Below, piece by piece: positions 8,095-16,294 of a stretch of 64,000 nt of DNA. Within the stretch, counting starts at the first letter, position 1; the number at the start of each line of letters is the position of its first letter. Below the pieces are notes generated by a model. The model did no database searches. It had not been told where the DNA came from and saw only the letters and a list, made by a program, of their open reading frames with translations. The DNA is from Paenibacillus zeisoli. GTDB lineage: Bacteria > Bacillota > Bacilli > Paenibacillales > Paenibacillaceae. The translations under genes were made by a program, and so were the position numbers. Location of the stretch: contig NZ_RZNX01000001.1 of NCBI RefSeq assembly GCF_003994465.1, positions 186,001-250,000 on the forward strand, given 5' to 3'.

Positions 8095-8415
8095 AAACCC
8101 ACCTCCAATATTAAACAGAATACATGAAAGATAAGAAGAGGTAAATCACAATTCGGGGAGCCCTTTTTGATTTTTTGTCATACACTTGCCACCTATATAT
8201 AGGGGTAAAACCCTACTAAAAAAGATAGCGTGCCTTCAAACGTGTTATCTGTACAAAAAGCGCTCACTTGGTTGTGGGCGAGTCCATATCGGTATCATAA
8301 CCATTAACATATTAACTCCATTCTTGCCGGTGCCTTCGGGTGCCGGTATTTAGGTTGCAGGAAATATCTCCCTCTTGTCGAAGTTTGTTATAACAAGGTC
8401 GGAGGAGAGGGTTGT
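8095..8415. other. Non-coding stretch with three hairpins
   Basis: No gene is supported here. It contains a weak hairpin around AGATAGCGT/ACGTGTTATCT (8224-8251), a hairpin CGCTCAC/GTGGGCG (about 8262-8281) that reads as a T-tailed terminator on the minus strand, and an 8-bp stem with a TTCG loop (CCGGTGCC/GGGTGCCGG, about 8330-8349). A GGAGGAGAG ribosome site for the next gene lies at its end. A small RNA or phage-derived terminators are possible; nothing more can be said from sequence. Confidence 0.4.
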
Positions 8416-9339
8416 ATGAAGGATACAAAAGAGTGGACAGAAGATGAAATATTAAAATTAGTTAAGAATAGAGTTAAAGAAAGCATTCATCTCGATTATA
8501 AGGCTTGTGCCTCATTAGATTTAAAGGATAAAACTAAAAATGAATTATCTAAAGATGTTTCAGCTTTTGCTAATTCGGACGGGGGTCTGTTAATTTACGG
8601 TATTGTAGAACAAGGAAATGAGCCTGAAAGAATTGACGAAGGTTATGACCCGAATGTTATAACTCGTGAATGGGTTGAGCAAGTCATCAATAGTCGTATA
8701 CAAAGGCGTATAGACGGCATTAGAATATATCAAGTGGATTTGCATAAAACTAATCCGGGAAAGGTCATCTATGTGATCAGTATTCCTCAAAGCATTGACG
8801 CGCCTCATATGGCATTTGACAAAAGGTATTATAAAAGGTTTAACTTTGAGTCAGTTCCTATGGAAGATTATGAAGTTCGAGATGTGAGAAGACGGATGGA
8901 AGTTTCGAACTTGAGAGTAAAGTTATCGCTATTGAAAAATGCTGATGAAGGGATTTCCAGGGTAAGATTAAATATAGCTGTTTTTAATACATCTTCAATC
9001 CCAGCGGAGTACTATGCAGTACGGATTTTACTTGATAAAAGAATCAATATATATAATGAAAATGGCTTTGTAAAAGATGCTAATGATGACTTTTTTTATA
9101 CAGGCGATGAACCGAGTATCCCTGCAATATCCCTAACAAGAGTTTGTTCAGTTCCTCATCAGGTCCCTATTTGGGAAGATCAAACCTTCTTTTTAGATGA
9201 CTTGGAGCTTGATACTCCTAAGGACGTGGGGGACACATACTATGTTGCCTGGAAAGTTACAGGCCCCGGCTTTAATAACTTTGAGGTACTAACACTAAAT
9301 TTTAAAGATAATAGACTTGAGTTAGTTGAGGCGCCCTAA
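8416..9339 (+). CDS. AlbA_2 / Schlafen-type ATP-binding-domain protein
   Basis: A 307-residue protein. Residues 10-160 match the AlbA_2 (Schlafen AlbA_2) domain: ESIHLDYKACASLDLK...LSKDVSAFANSDGGLLIYGI...RIQRRIDGIRIYQV...VIYVISIPQSIDAPHMAFDKRYYKRFNFESVPME. This domain occurs in bacterial regulators and in several phage-defence proteins. The C-terminal half (about 165-305) is a beta-rich region I do not recognise, with no helicase or HATPase domain seen. The ATG has a GGAGGAGAGG site. Base composition is more AT-rich than the flanking chromosome, which fits horizontal transfer with the island. A defence role is inference only. Confidence 0.8.
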   Translation: MKDTKEWTEDEILKLVKNRVKESIHLDYKACASLDLKDKTKNELSKDVSAFANSDGGLLIYGIVEQGNEPERIDEGYDPNVITREWVEQVINSRIQRRIDGIRIYQVDLHKTNPGKVIYVISIPQSIDAPHMAFDKRYYKRFNFESVPMEDYEVRDVRRRMEVSNLRVKLSLLKNADEGISRVRLNIAVFNTSSIPAEYYAVRILLDKRINIYNENGFVKDANDDFFYTGDEPSIPAISLTRVCSVPHQVPIWEDQTFFLDDLELDTPKDVGDTYYVAWKVTGPGFNNFEVLTLNFKDNRLELVEAP

Positions 9340-9352
9340 CCGGTGCTTTTTT
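9327..9352 (+). terminator. Terminator overlapping the end of the AlbA_2 gene
   Basis: AGGCGCC pairs with GGTGCTT (two G-U pairs) around the stop codon, followed by seven T residues. Confidence 0.6.
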
Positions 9353-9391
9353 TATTTCCTTGAAAGTAAGCGGTTAAAGAGTTAATCATAG

Positions 9392-9407
9392 GCGCAGCCG
9401 GCTGCGC
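9392..9407. repeat. Perfect 16-bp GC-rich palindrome
   Basis: GCGCAGCCGGCTGCGC is fully self-complementary and stands out in an AT-rich stretch between two island genes. It could be a protein-binding site, a remnant of a mobile element end, or chance. Confidence 0.5.
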
Positions 9408-9500
9408 AAGTAAATGCCGGGGATTTGGGAAACCTTTTAAAAGTGTGCTATTTTTAGTGATATGCTATTTACAGATCATGTTAATGGAGGTTTGAGACCC

Positions 9501-9833
9501 ATGGAGATTTACAAGGATAAATTTAATCGGATGAGAGACGGCAGGAAAAGAAGTATAATTTTAACCCATTGTGGTGATTCGGAAAGAGGTATATATACAA
9601 ACCGTAGAATATACAAAGACCACGAGTTGTTTAAAGTGTTCGAAGATTTGAAGGATGCTATTACTGGAGGAATAGAACAGACAAGATATGATTGTGCAGA
9701 ATTTTTAACCAGCAAAGGATACCCTGGTGCTTATGAAATACTCCATTACTGTAAAAAGGAAGGTAGAACTGAACCGGAAAATAGTATGGAGATTTGGACG
9801 ATAGAACAACTTTACAAGAATAGTCGCCAATAG
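9501..9833 (+). CDS. Hypothetical protein (110 aa)
   Basis: I do not recognise this family. The ATG at 9501 is preferred over earlier in-frame starts (9462) because GGAGG lies 11 bases before it. The protein is charged and soluble, rich in Lys, Arg and Tyr, with no signal peptide or membrane segment. The tail CAEFLTSKGYPGAYEILHYCKKEGRTEPENSMEIWTIEQLY suggests a compact folded domain. It sits in the island after the AlbA_2 gene and ends in its own terminator. Confidence 0.55.
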   Translation: MEIYKDKFNRMRDGRKRSIILTHCGDSERGIYTNRRIYKDHELFKVFEDLKDAITGGIEQTRYDCAEFLTSKGYPGAYEILHYCKKEGRTEPENSMEIWTIEQLYKNSRQ

Positions 9834-9846
9834 GTGGCTTTTTAAG
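9823..9846 (+). terminator. Terminator at the end of the 9501 gene
   Basis: AGTCGCC pairs with GGTGGCT (two wobble pairs) around a 4-base loop, then five T residues. It overlaps the stop codon, the same layout as the terminator at 9327. Confidence 0.6.
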
Positions 9847-9991
9847 TTTGTATACATAAAGACAAGTCACCTAGAATTTTTGAACCTATAAAAGAAAGGT
9901 GTGAAATGATGCTTTCGCATAGCAAAACCAAGTAGTTAAGCACTGTGACTGCAGTAGAGTAGGATAGCCGCTGCAAATAGGATTTAAAAAG

Positions 9992-10180
9992 ATGTTGAGG
10001 ATCGAGGCGTGGAGTGCAGGTTCTTTTACCATACAGATTGAAGCAGCGGGCGAAAGCGGCACATATAGGCCTCTGCAAATGTGGAATATTGCAGCCAATG
10101 GATTTGTTGCGAACAGCACAATAACGGCAAATGGATTTTACGAAATTGATGTTCAAGGTTCCAGCGCTAGTATGGTGTGA
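9992..10180 (+). pseudogene. Phage structural-protein fragment
   Basis: A 62-residue open frame (SFTIQIEAAGESGTYRPLQMWNIAANGF...NGFYEIDVQG) with the beta-rich look of a phage tail or baseplate accessory protein. It has no ribosome site, stops early, and overlaps the next fragment in another frame, so it is most likely a decayed remnant. About 150 non-coding bases (9847-9991) precede it with nothing recognisable. Confidence 0.45.
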
Positions 10181-10838
10181 TGAGCAAGGCAGAGATAAAG
10201 CCGCTATTATCGCTCACTACAAGGCAAATGACTCAAGTCGGATAGATCACCGTCATTTTTCCATCGAAACAGCAATGAGCCCGACCGCTGTCAATCCTGA
10301 TGAACTGTTCAGACGGTTTGAGCTTCCTTTTGATGCAAACATTTGTGAGATACAAACACATAATAGTAACTTCACTGTGGTGGAAGGTAAAACGAGAATC
10401 ATGGGTGGAGCTGCCTCAAACAGAGGGCTCACCTTTGGACAAGCCAACTCAAAAGAGATACCAGCGAATGCGTACGGATCGCCTGACTACAATATGATAT
10501 TCCAGGGACGCTTTGAGATTCGGGTAGATAACACCGCTGAGTCTGGTGGTAATGCTGGATCTGACTTGGGGATTGTACGGTTTTCTGATGCAGGTGTGGC
10601 ACAAGATGCGTCATTCCTTATCAAGCGTTCTAATACGTACATTGGCTTAGGTACAACAGCGCCTACGGCTTCACTAAATGTGAATGGTTATACAATTAGA
10701 CTAAGAACTAAGAAGACACCAGCAAGCGAAACAGCCGCCGGTAACGAAGGGGATATCTGTTGGGATACAGATTACCTGTATGTATGTGTTGCACCTAACA
10801 GTTGGAAGCGGATGGCTTTGGCTGCTTGGAAACAGTAA
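10131..10838 (+). CDS. Phage tail-fibre/spike C-terminal-like fragment
   Basis: A 235-residue frame resembling the C-terminal part of large phage tail or tail-spike proteins: a beta-rich repeat region (AIIAHYKANDSS...NICEIQTHNSNFTV...GRFEIRVDNTAESGSN-like) followed by the ending IRLRTKKTPASETAAGNEGDICWDTDYLYVCVAPNSWKRM that many tail proteins share. There is no ribosome site at the listed start and the N-terminal portion seems lost, so this is probably a remnant rather than a working gene. It overlaps the preceding fragment and runs into the HNH gene at its stop codon. Confidence 0.5.
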   Translation: MDFTKLMFKVPALVWCDEQGRDKAAIIAHYKANDSSRIDHRHFSIETAMSPTAVNPDELFRRFELPFDANICEIQTHNSNFTVVEGKTRIMGGAASNRGLTFGQANSKEIPANAYGSPDYNMIFQGRFEIRVDNTAESGGNAGSDLGIVRFSDAGVAQDASFLIKRSNTYIGLGTTAPTASLNVNGYTIRLRTKKTPASETAAGNEGDICWDTDYLYVCVAPNSWKRMALAAWKQ

Positions 10839-11171
10839 TGCAGGGCCGTCTTAAGGGTGGCTCTCTTTTTATAGAAGGGGTAAGAGATATAACGCAACCA
10901 TTCTACAAATCCTGTAAGTGGAAGAACAAGAGAGCGAGGGTATTGAGGAGAGACGACCTTTGCCAAGAGTGCAAGAGATACGGCAACAGCAACAGCAACC
11001 GTACACCACTGTAACCCAGTAGAAAACTATCCAGAGCTTGCCTTAGTGAGTTGGAATCTGGTAAGCCTCTGTAATCCTTGTCACGACTCGATGCATGAAA
11101 GAGTTTCACACGAGCTAACTGAGGCAGGGAACAGGTGGAAAGAGCGGGTCCCCCCCTCCCATGGGAAATGA
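10838..11171 (+). pseudogene. HNH endonuclease, frameshifted (prophage remnant)
   Basis: The first frame (10838 to about 10979) reads FYKSCKWKNKRARVLRRDDLCQECKRYG, the usual start of phage HNH nucleases. The second frame (from about 10980 to 11171) reads TVHHCNPVENYPELALVSWNLVSLCNPCHDSMHERVSHEL, containing the HNH His pair, Asn and two CxxC-type metal ligands. The break falls in the repetitive tract CAACAGCAACAGCAACC, so a slippage indel is the likely cause. Such nucleases usually sit beside the terminase genes of a phage packaging module, which are missing here. Confidence 0.75.
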
Positions 11172-11264
11172 ATTTCGGGGCCTGGGGGACCTATTCTCCT
11201 AATCATATACAGATAACTAGGGAAGAAATAGTTTGAGAGTTCTTGACTGCTGGTAAAGTAAATG

Positions 11265-13286
11265 TTACTCGCCGATAGTCAAGTTTGAATTTGTCGAGGT
11301 TAGCTGGAAGGAGTGGGCTGCAATGATTTGATCTGAAACCTCAGACTTTGGTTTGACCTCAATAACTGTTACATATTGGCCAGGAACAGCTAGAATCGTT
11401 GAACTGGTTGTCAAAGCATTAGCGTGAGCCCATAGTTCGTCCAATTCTTTGTAAGGAAATAGTATTGTAATTGGAGTGTCTGACACCCGGTAATAGTAAG
11501 AATGTCCGGTGTCAAGGGAATTGAAGCTTGCTGTCCAAGTACCGAGTAACCCTTCATGGAAAGTAATTTGCTGAGACAGTGTACCCGAATTAGTTGGTGG
11601 TCGCAGCACCTGGTCTTCAGAAATTGCAAAGCTCTTATAGCCATAGACAACACCAGTTGCTTGGTTATAGTCTATGACCGTAATGGTTGGATTGCTGCCA
11701 TCAATAGGGATAAGGGATCCAGGTGAAAGAAGCTCCGCACCTTCCCAGAAGTCCCCATTGATCCCCGTGCCGAATGGAAGTCCAATCACGACAGGTACAC
11801 TTTCTTCAGATAATACATATCTGTATTTATGGTTTTCGGTTGCCGCAAAGTTAGCTTTTGTCTTGTTGTAATTATCATTAATGTTATCGGGTTTGAAGAA
11901 GTCTACAGTACTGCTCAGACCCGGATTCACGGCTTCAACGAGCTTGTTGATTGGCGAGATTTCATTCCCGGCCAAGTCTTTGAGCCCGGATACCTGGATG
12001 CCTACATTTCCTGTAAAGTAGCTCAGTACGGAATACTCTACATCGTTGTAAGCAAAGATCTCAGGGAATGTAATCGTGACTTGTTTCTTATCATCAGACA
12101 ATTGAACGGCTGTGCCTTCCGGCAGATCCAGGAATGAGACTACATCAGATTCGTCCTTCGCTTGCAGCTTATAGTTCGCCTTCTGGACAGCGAGAGTTCC
12201 ATTCAGTGCTTCCGAAAAACTTAGCACAACCTTATTCTCACTTCCTTGGCGCTTGGCGCTCAGCAGCTGAGGAGCAGTCGTGTCAGCTGGCGGGGTATAG
12301 CCGCCATTGCTTGGTGGGTTGTAGCTGGTTGGTGGAGTTACTGGTGCTGCGGGCAGCAGATTTGCTTTCTCAATAGGAACAGGATTATCGGTTTTTAGCT
12401 GATTCCCTGTGATGGATTGAATTCCGCTAATCGAAATCGCAGGCTGGTTCAACAATTCAGCGCTGAGTGGTTCGTCGAAAACAATGGTTAATATTTTACC
12501 GTCCGATGAGAGCTTGAAATGTGCCTTTGAGCTGTCCAGCGGTTTACCGCCAATCAGAATTTTGGACAAATCGACCTGGGATTCCTTTAGGGAAGCACTG
12601 AACGACAGGACGAGCTCATGCTGATCCGTAACTGCGGCAGCCACCAGCTTGAGCGGATCAAATTGCGTCTTTGTCTCGTAGCTGCTTAATACTAGATTGG
12701 ACCGGTTTGCACTGGCCTGCCAATCGGAATTCTGTTGTGGTGGCAAGATTTTATATTCAAGTGCTTTGGCAACATATTCGGATGCCCAATCACTGACTTT
12801 GCCAACATCACTGTGGTTATTATCAGGCTTGATCGTAAGACCCAGGGATCGTACCAGAAAAGCTGCCAATTCTTCTTTGCTTACCTTGCCGCTTGGATTA
12901 TAGGTGTTGGGGGAATCGTAACCCTGAGTAATACCGCTCTTCTTAAGGGCTTCAATATAAGGAAGGGCATACCCATTTGCCGGGTCATTGGCTTTTACAT
13001 CTGTGAAGGTAGAAGACTTGAGATCTGTGTTGACATCCAACTTCAGAATAAGGGCCAGTACTTTTGCGAATTGGGCCCGGTTCATCGCATCATTGAGGCC
13101 AAACTTAGTTTCTCCCACCCCGCTAAATACGCCTGCATTGATCATGGCATCAAATTTGGCCTTGGTTGCCGCATCCAGATCCTTAAGATCGGTGAAGTCC
13201 GCCGAAGTCTTCGCTGCTGCCTGGGTAAGGGGGACGGATAACGTAAGTAAGAGGGCGGCGGCTGCTGAGTACACAATTTTCTTCAT
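11265..13286 (-). CDS. Secreted SLH-domain surface protein with Ig-like domains
   Basis: A 673-residue exported protein. Residues 1-24 are a Sec signal peptide ending near TQAAAKT. Two to three S-layer-homology repeats follow (about 27-200: AKFDAMINAGVFSGVGETKFGLNDAMNRAQFAKVLALIL; ALPYIEALKKSGITQGYDSPNTYNPSGKVSKEELAAFLVRSL), which bind pyruvylated wall polymer. Then come beta-sandwich units of the SwmB/Big kind (about 205-440) joined by a Pro/Thr-rich linker, and a C-terminal region with no recognised domain. It probably sits on the cell surface; the binding target is unknown. The ATG follows GAAGGG at 8 bases. It is divergent from the sugar-sensing operon. Confidence 0.85.
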   Translation of the reverse strand: MKKIVYSAAAALLLTLSVPLTQAAAKTSADFTDLKDLDAATKAKFDAMINAGVFSGVGETKFGLNDAMNRAQFAKVLALILKLDVNTDLKSSTFTDVKANDPANGYALPYIEALKKSGITQGYDSPNTYNPSGKVSKEELAAFLVRSLGLTIKPDNNHSDVGKVSDWASEYVAKALEYKILPPQQNSDWQASANRSNLVLSSYETKTQFDPLKLVAAAVTDQHELVLSFSASLKESQVDLSKILIGGKPLDSSKAHFKLSSDGKILTIVFDEPLSAELLNQPAISISGIQSITGNQLKTDNPVPIEKANLLPAAPVTPPTSYNPPSNGGYTPPADTTAPQLLSAKRQGSENKVVLSFSEALNGTLAVQKANYKLQAKDESDVVSFLDLPEGTAVQLSDDKKQVTITFPEIFAYNDVEYSVLSYFTGNVGIQVSGLKDLAGNEISPINKLVEAVNPGLSSTVDFFKPDNINDNYNKTKANFAATENHKYRYVLSEESVPVVIGLPFGTGINGDFWEGAELLSPGSLIPIDGSNPTITVIDYNQATGVVYGYKSFAISEDQVLRPPTNSGTLSQQITFHEGLLGTWTASFNSLDTGHSYYYRVSDTPITILFPYKELDELWAHANALTTSSTILAVPGQYVTVIEVKPKSEVSDQIIAAHSFQLTSTNSNLTIGE

Positions 13287-13390
13287 TTAATCAACCCTTC
13301 TGTGATTTAATTAATTGATTTCCAATAATTATAGAAGATAGCAGAAAAAATTGGTAGAAATTCTTATAGATGATCTATTCTTGTGTAATT

Positions 13391-13399
13391 TGCTATAAT
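13391..13399 (+). promoter_or_regulatory. Extended -10 promoter of the sugar-sensing operon
   Basis: TGCTATAAT is an extended -10 element (TG, one base, then perfect TATAAT) 36 bases before the first gene of the operon. The -35 region (TGATCT) is poor, as is usual for extended -10 promoters. Confidence 0.55.
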
Positions 13400-13435
13400 G
13401 CCTATTACGAGTAGCGACGATAGGAGGGATTTGCG

Positions 13436-14443
13436 ATGAAAAAAATGCTGGTCGTCTACTTTCTTCTGATTGGGGCCTTCCTTGTCTATGTTTTTCAGTA
13501 TTACGCCAAAGACCCGCAGGCGGGAATATGGAAGGAAGAAGGTCTCCACGGAGAGATCGGTGAGAATTATGTCATGGTTACCTTTCAATCTGGGTTGGAA
13601 TATTGGAAGAGCTGCCTGAAAGGCTTCGAGGATGCGGGCGATGCGTTAAACGTGTCGGTAGAGTACAGGGGAGCAACTCAGTATGATGTGCGTGAGCAGA
13701 TTACTGTGCTTGAACAAATTATAGCGAAGAAGCCGGCCGGTATCGCCGTATCATCGATAGATCCTTATGCTCTGACCCCGACTATCGACCGGGCTGCCGA
13801 GGCAGGGATTCCGGTTGTACTGTTCGACTCCGGAGCGCCGGGCAGCAAAGCTTATTCGCTTCTTGCCACGAACAATTACAATGCAGGAGCAGCTGCTGCT
13901 GAGAAGATGGCCCAGCTTGCCGGAAGGCAAGGGGAGGTCGCTGTGATCACACTTCCGGGTCAACAGAACCATCAAGATCGGGTTCGGGGGTTTAGAGAGA
14001 CGATCAAGAACAACTATCCCGCTATGAAGGTGGTAGCTGTAGCTGATGGTAAAGGGGACTCGATGGCGTCCAAGAATGTGACGTTATCAATAATGAAAGC
14101 GCATCCGAAGCTGGCAGGTGTCTTCGTTACCGAAGCCACCGGGGGGATTGGGGTAGGCGAAGCGGCCAAATCCATAAAGCGTTCTGTACCTCTTCAGATC
14201 ATTAGCTTTGATACGAATAAAGGGACCCTCGATATGATTAAGGAGGGGACTATCGCTGCCACTCTGGCCCAAGGTACATGGAATATGGGTTATTGGTCCC
14301 TGCAGTATCTGTTCCATCTTCATCATGGACTAACCATACCTGCTCCATCGAAGATCGGAGATGTATCGCCGCTGCCAGTACAGGTAGATACGGGTGTATC
14401 TGTCGTGACTAAGGACAACGTGGAGAACTACTATGCCAAATAA
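13436..14443 (+). CDS. Membrane-anchored sugar-binding protein, likely sensor for the adjacent kinase
   Basis: A 335-residue periplasmic-binding-protein-1 fold (RbsB/XylF type). Residues 3-22 are one hydrophobic segment (MLVVYFLLIGAFLVYVFQYYA) with no lipobox, so it probably stays anchored outside the membrane. Features of the fold: YVMVTFQSGLEYWKSCLKGFEDAGDAL, IIAKKPAGIAVSSIDP, IPVVLFDSGAPGS, GEVAVITLPGQQNHQDRVRGF, and FDTNKGTLDMIKEGTIAATLAQG. It is the first gene of a run with a histidine kinase, 24 bases downstream. In known systems of this layout, a binding protein contacts the kinase to report the sugar; that role is inferred. The ATG has a GGAGGGAT site. Confidence 0.85.
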   Translation: MKKMLVVYFLLIGAFLVYVFQYYAKDPQAGIWKEEGLHGEIGENYVMVTFQSGLEYWKSCLKGFEDAGDALNVSVEYRGATQYDVREQITVLEQIIAKKPAGIAVSSIDPYALTPTIDRAAEAGIPVVLFDSGAPGSKAYSLLATNNYNAGAAAAEKMAQLAGRQGEVAVITLPGQQNHQDRVRGFRETIKNNYPAMKVVAVADGKGDSMASKNVTLSIMKAHPKLAGVFVTEATGGIGVGEAAKSIKRSVPLQIISFDTNKGTLDMIKEGTIAATLAQGTWNMGYWSLQYLFHLHHGLTIPAPSKIGDVSPLPVQVDTGVSVVTKDNVENYYAK

Positions 14444-14467
14444 CAGCATGATAGGGGTTGCAGCTTC

Positions 14468-16294
14468 ATGAGCAGGCGGGACTTACGATTACCCAAGCTT
14501 AAGAATATGCCGCTTCGTTATCAGCTTAGTATCCTGTTTCTGCTGTTCAGTATCTTGCCATCGATAGGTCTTGGAACATTGGTAAATTGGACGGTGGACC
14601 GGATCATCGAGAGGCAGGTAGTGGGCAATACGCTGCAGCTGATCGGCAAAGTAAACCGGTCGCTTGATGGCACTGTTGAAAACTTACAAAACTTAACGTA
14701 TTTAATCGATTTCAATCCACTGGTCAAATCCTTTCTTGCCAAGCAGCAGATGACAGATACCCGGACGTACGAGACCAAGCAATTTCTCCAGGGTTTTACG
14801 TCCTTGTATTCGGAAATTGCCGGGATTCTGGTGGTGAACAGCAAAGGTGAGTATATCAGTAATGAAATGTATGCTAGGAAGCCGATTAGTCTAACCGAGG
14901 AGACCTGGTACAAAGAATCGGTAAGAAATAAAGGGATCTTCACGATACTTGGTCACCCATCAGCTCGCAATGTCACGACTCATGTGAATTACCGGAATGA
15001 TGAAGTGATCTCTGTAGTTCGTTCCTTTACAGACCCGGACACTCAGCAGGTTACCGGTGCTGTCCTAATTGATCTCAAGCTACGGGCGATCTCACAGGCA
15101 GCGAAGGACGTAACACTTGGAAAGACAGGTTACCTTATGGTCACCGATCCTAACGGCGAGAACATCTACGCTCCCGCCGACCCAATTATTGAGCGCATTC
15201 CGAGCACTTGGTTTGGCAAAGAGGCAGCCGGCAGCTTCAGCCGTGAGGTTCATGGAGAGAGACTTCAGTTCATCTATGGAACCTCATCCTATACGGGCTG
15301 GCGTACAGTAGGCGTCTTTCTAACCCGGGAATCAGCCCTGGAAGCCCGAGAGATTCGGTTTTATGTCATCTGTTTCCTCTTCCTGCTAGGCTTCTTTGGC
15401 CTGACGGCTTCCTACCTGCTGTCCCAATCGATCTCGCGTCCCATTCATCAGCTGATGTCGTTCATGCAAAAGGCCGAGTCCGGGGACATGGCTCAGCGTT
15501 ATTGGGGGGACCGGAGTGACGAAGTCGGCATGCTGGGACGCAGCTTTAACCGAATGCTGAACCAGATACGCAAGCTGATCACCTTGAATGAACTTAAGGA
15601 GCGGCAAAAGCGCGAGGCTGAGCTGCGCAGCTTGCAAGCTCACATTAAGCCGCATTTTCTGTATAATACCCTCGACACCATTCATTGGATGGCTAAGAAA
15701 AAGGGGGCTGATGAGGTCTCTGATCTGGTGGAGGCTTTGTCCAGACTATTTCGCATTGGTCTTAATAAAGGTGAAGATATTATCCGGTTGACTGAGGAAC
15801 TGGAGCATATTTCAAGCTATTTGCAGATCCAGCATACCCGGTACCGGGACCGATTGAATTACAGTATTGAGCTTGACCCGGCTGCAGAGCAGCTATTCGT
15901 GCAAAAGCTCCTGCTTCAGCCTATCGTAGAGAATGCTATTTATCATGGAATCAAAGCGAGACGTGGACCAGGTAAGATAGAGATCCGTGCACGCATTGAA
16001 GAGGAGCAGCTCTGTCTGACCGTATCTGATGATGGGGCAGGGATGTCACCGGAACGTCTTCAGGAGCTTCGCCGGAAGCTGGAGGATCCCCTAAATTCAA
16101 TAGAAGGGCAGAACCAAGAGGGCGGACGCAGTTACGGCATGCTCAATGTTCAGGCCAGGATTCACTTGGCTTTCGGTAGGGAATTCGGAATCAGGATGGA
16201 AAGCGAAGTGGATCAAGGTACCCTAGTTACAATTACGCAGCCTTTGATGCGCGAGTATCCAAGGAATCAGTCACATGAGGAGGATCATTCCTAA
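14468..16294 (+). CDS. Sensor histidine kinase (HAMP, His_kinase, HATPase)
   Basis: A 608-residue membrane sensor. One transmembrane helix near residues 20-42 and another near 295-320 enclose an extracellular Cache-like sensor region (about 45-295). A HAMP domain follows (about 318-370, SRPIHQLMSFMQKAESGDMAQRYWGDRSDEVGMLGRSFN), then the His_kinase box LQAHIKPHFLYNTLDTIHWMA with phospho-acceptor His396, and an HATPase domain (VENAIYHGIKARRG, VSDDGAGM). This is the YesM/LytS-type arrangement paired with AraC-type response regulators. The stop overlaps the next start (TAATG), so it is translationally coupled to the response regulator. Confidence 0.93.
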   Translation: MSRRDLRLPKLKNMPLRYQLSILFLLFSILPSIGLGTLVNWTVDRIIERQVVGNTLQLIGKVNRSLDGTVENLQNLTYLIDFNPLVKSFLAKQQMTDTRTYETKQFLQGFTSLYSEIAGILVVNSKGEYISNEMYARKPISLTEETWYKESVRNKGIFTILGHPSARNVTTHVNYRNDEVISVVRSFTDPDTQQVTGAVLIDLKLRAISQAAKDVTLGKTGYLMVTDPNGENIYAPADPIIERIPSTWFGKEAAGSFSREVHGERLQFIYGTSSYTGWRTVGVFLTRESALEAREIRFYVICFLFLLGFFGLTASYLLSQSISRPIHQLMSFMQKAESGDMAQRYWGDRSDEVGMLGRSFNRMLNQIRKLITLNELKERQKREAELRSLQAHIKPHFLYNTLDTIHWMAKKKGADEVSDLVEALSRLFRIGLNKGEDIIRLTEELEHISSYLQIQHTRYRDRLNYSIELDPAAEQLFVQKLLLQPIVENAIYHGIKARRGPGKIEIRARIEEEQLCLTVSDDGAGMSPERLQELRRKLEDPLNSIEGQNQEGGRSYGMLNVQARIHLAFGREFGIRMESEVDQGTLVTITQPLMREYPRNQSHEEDHS

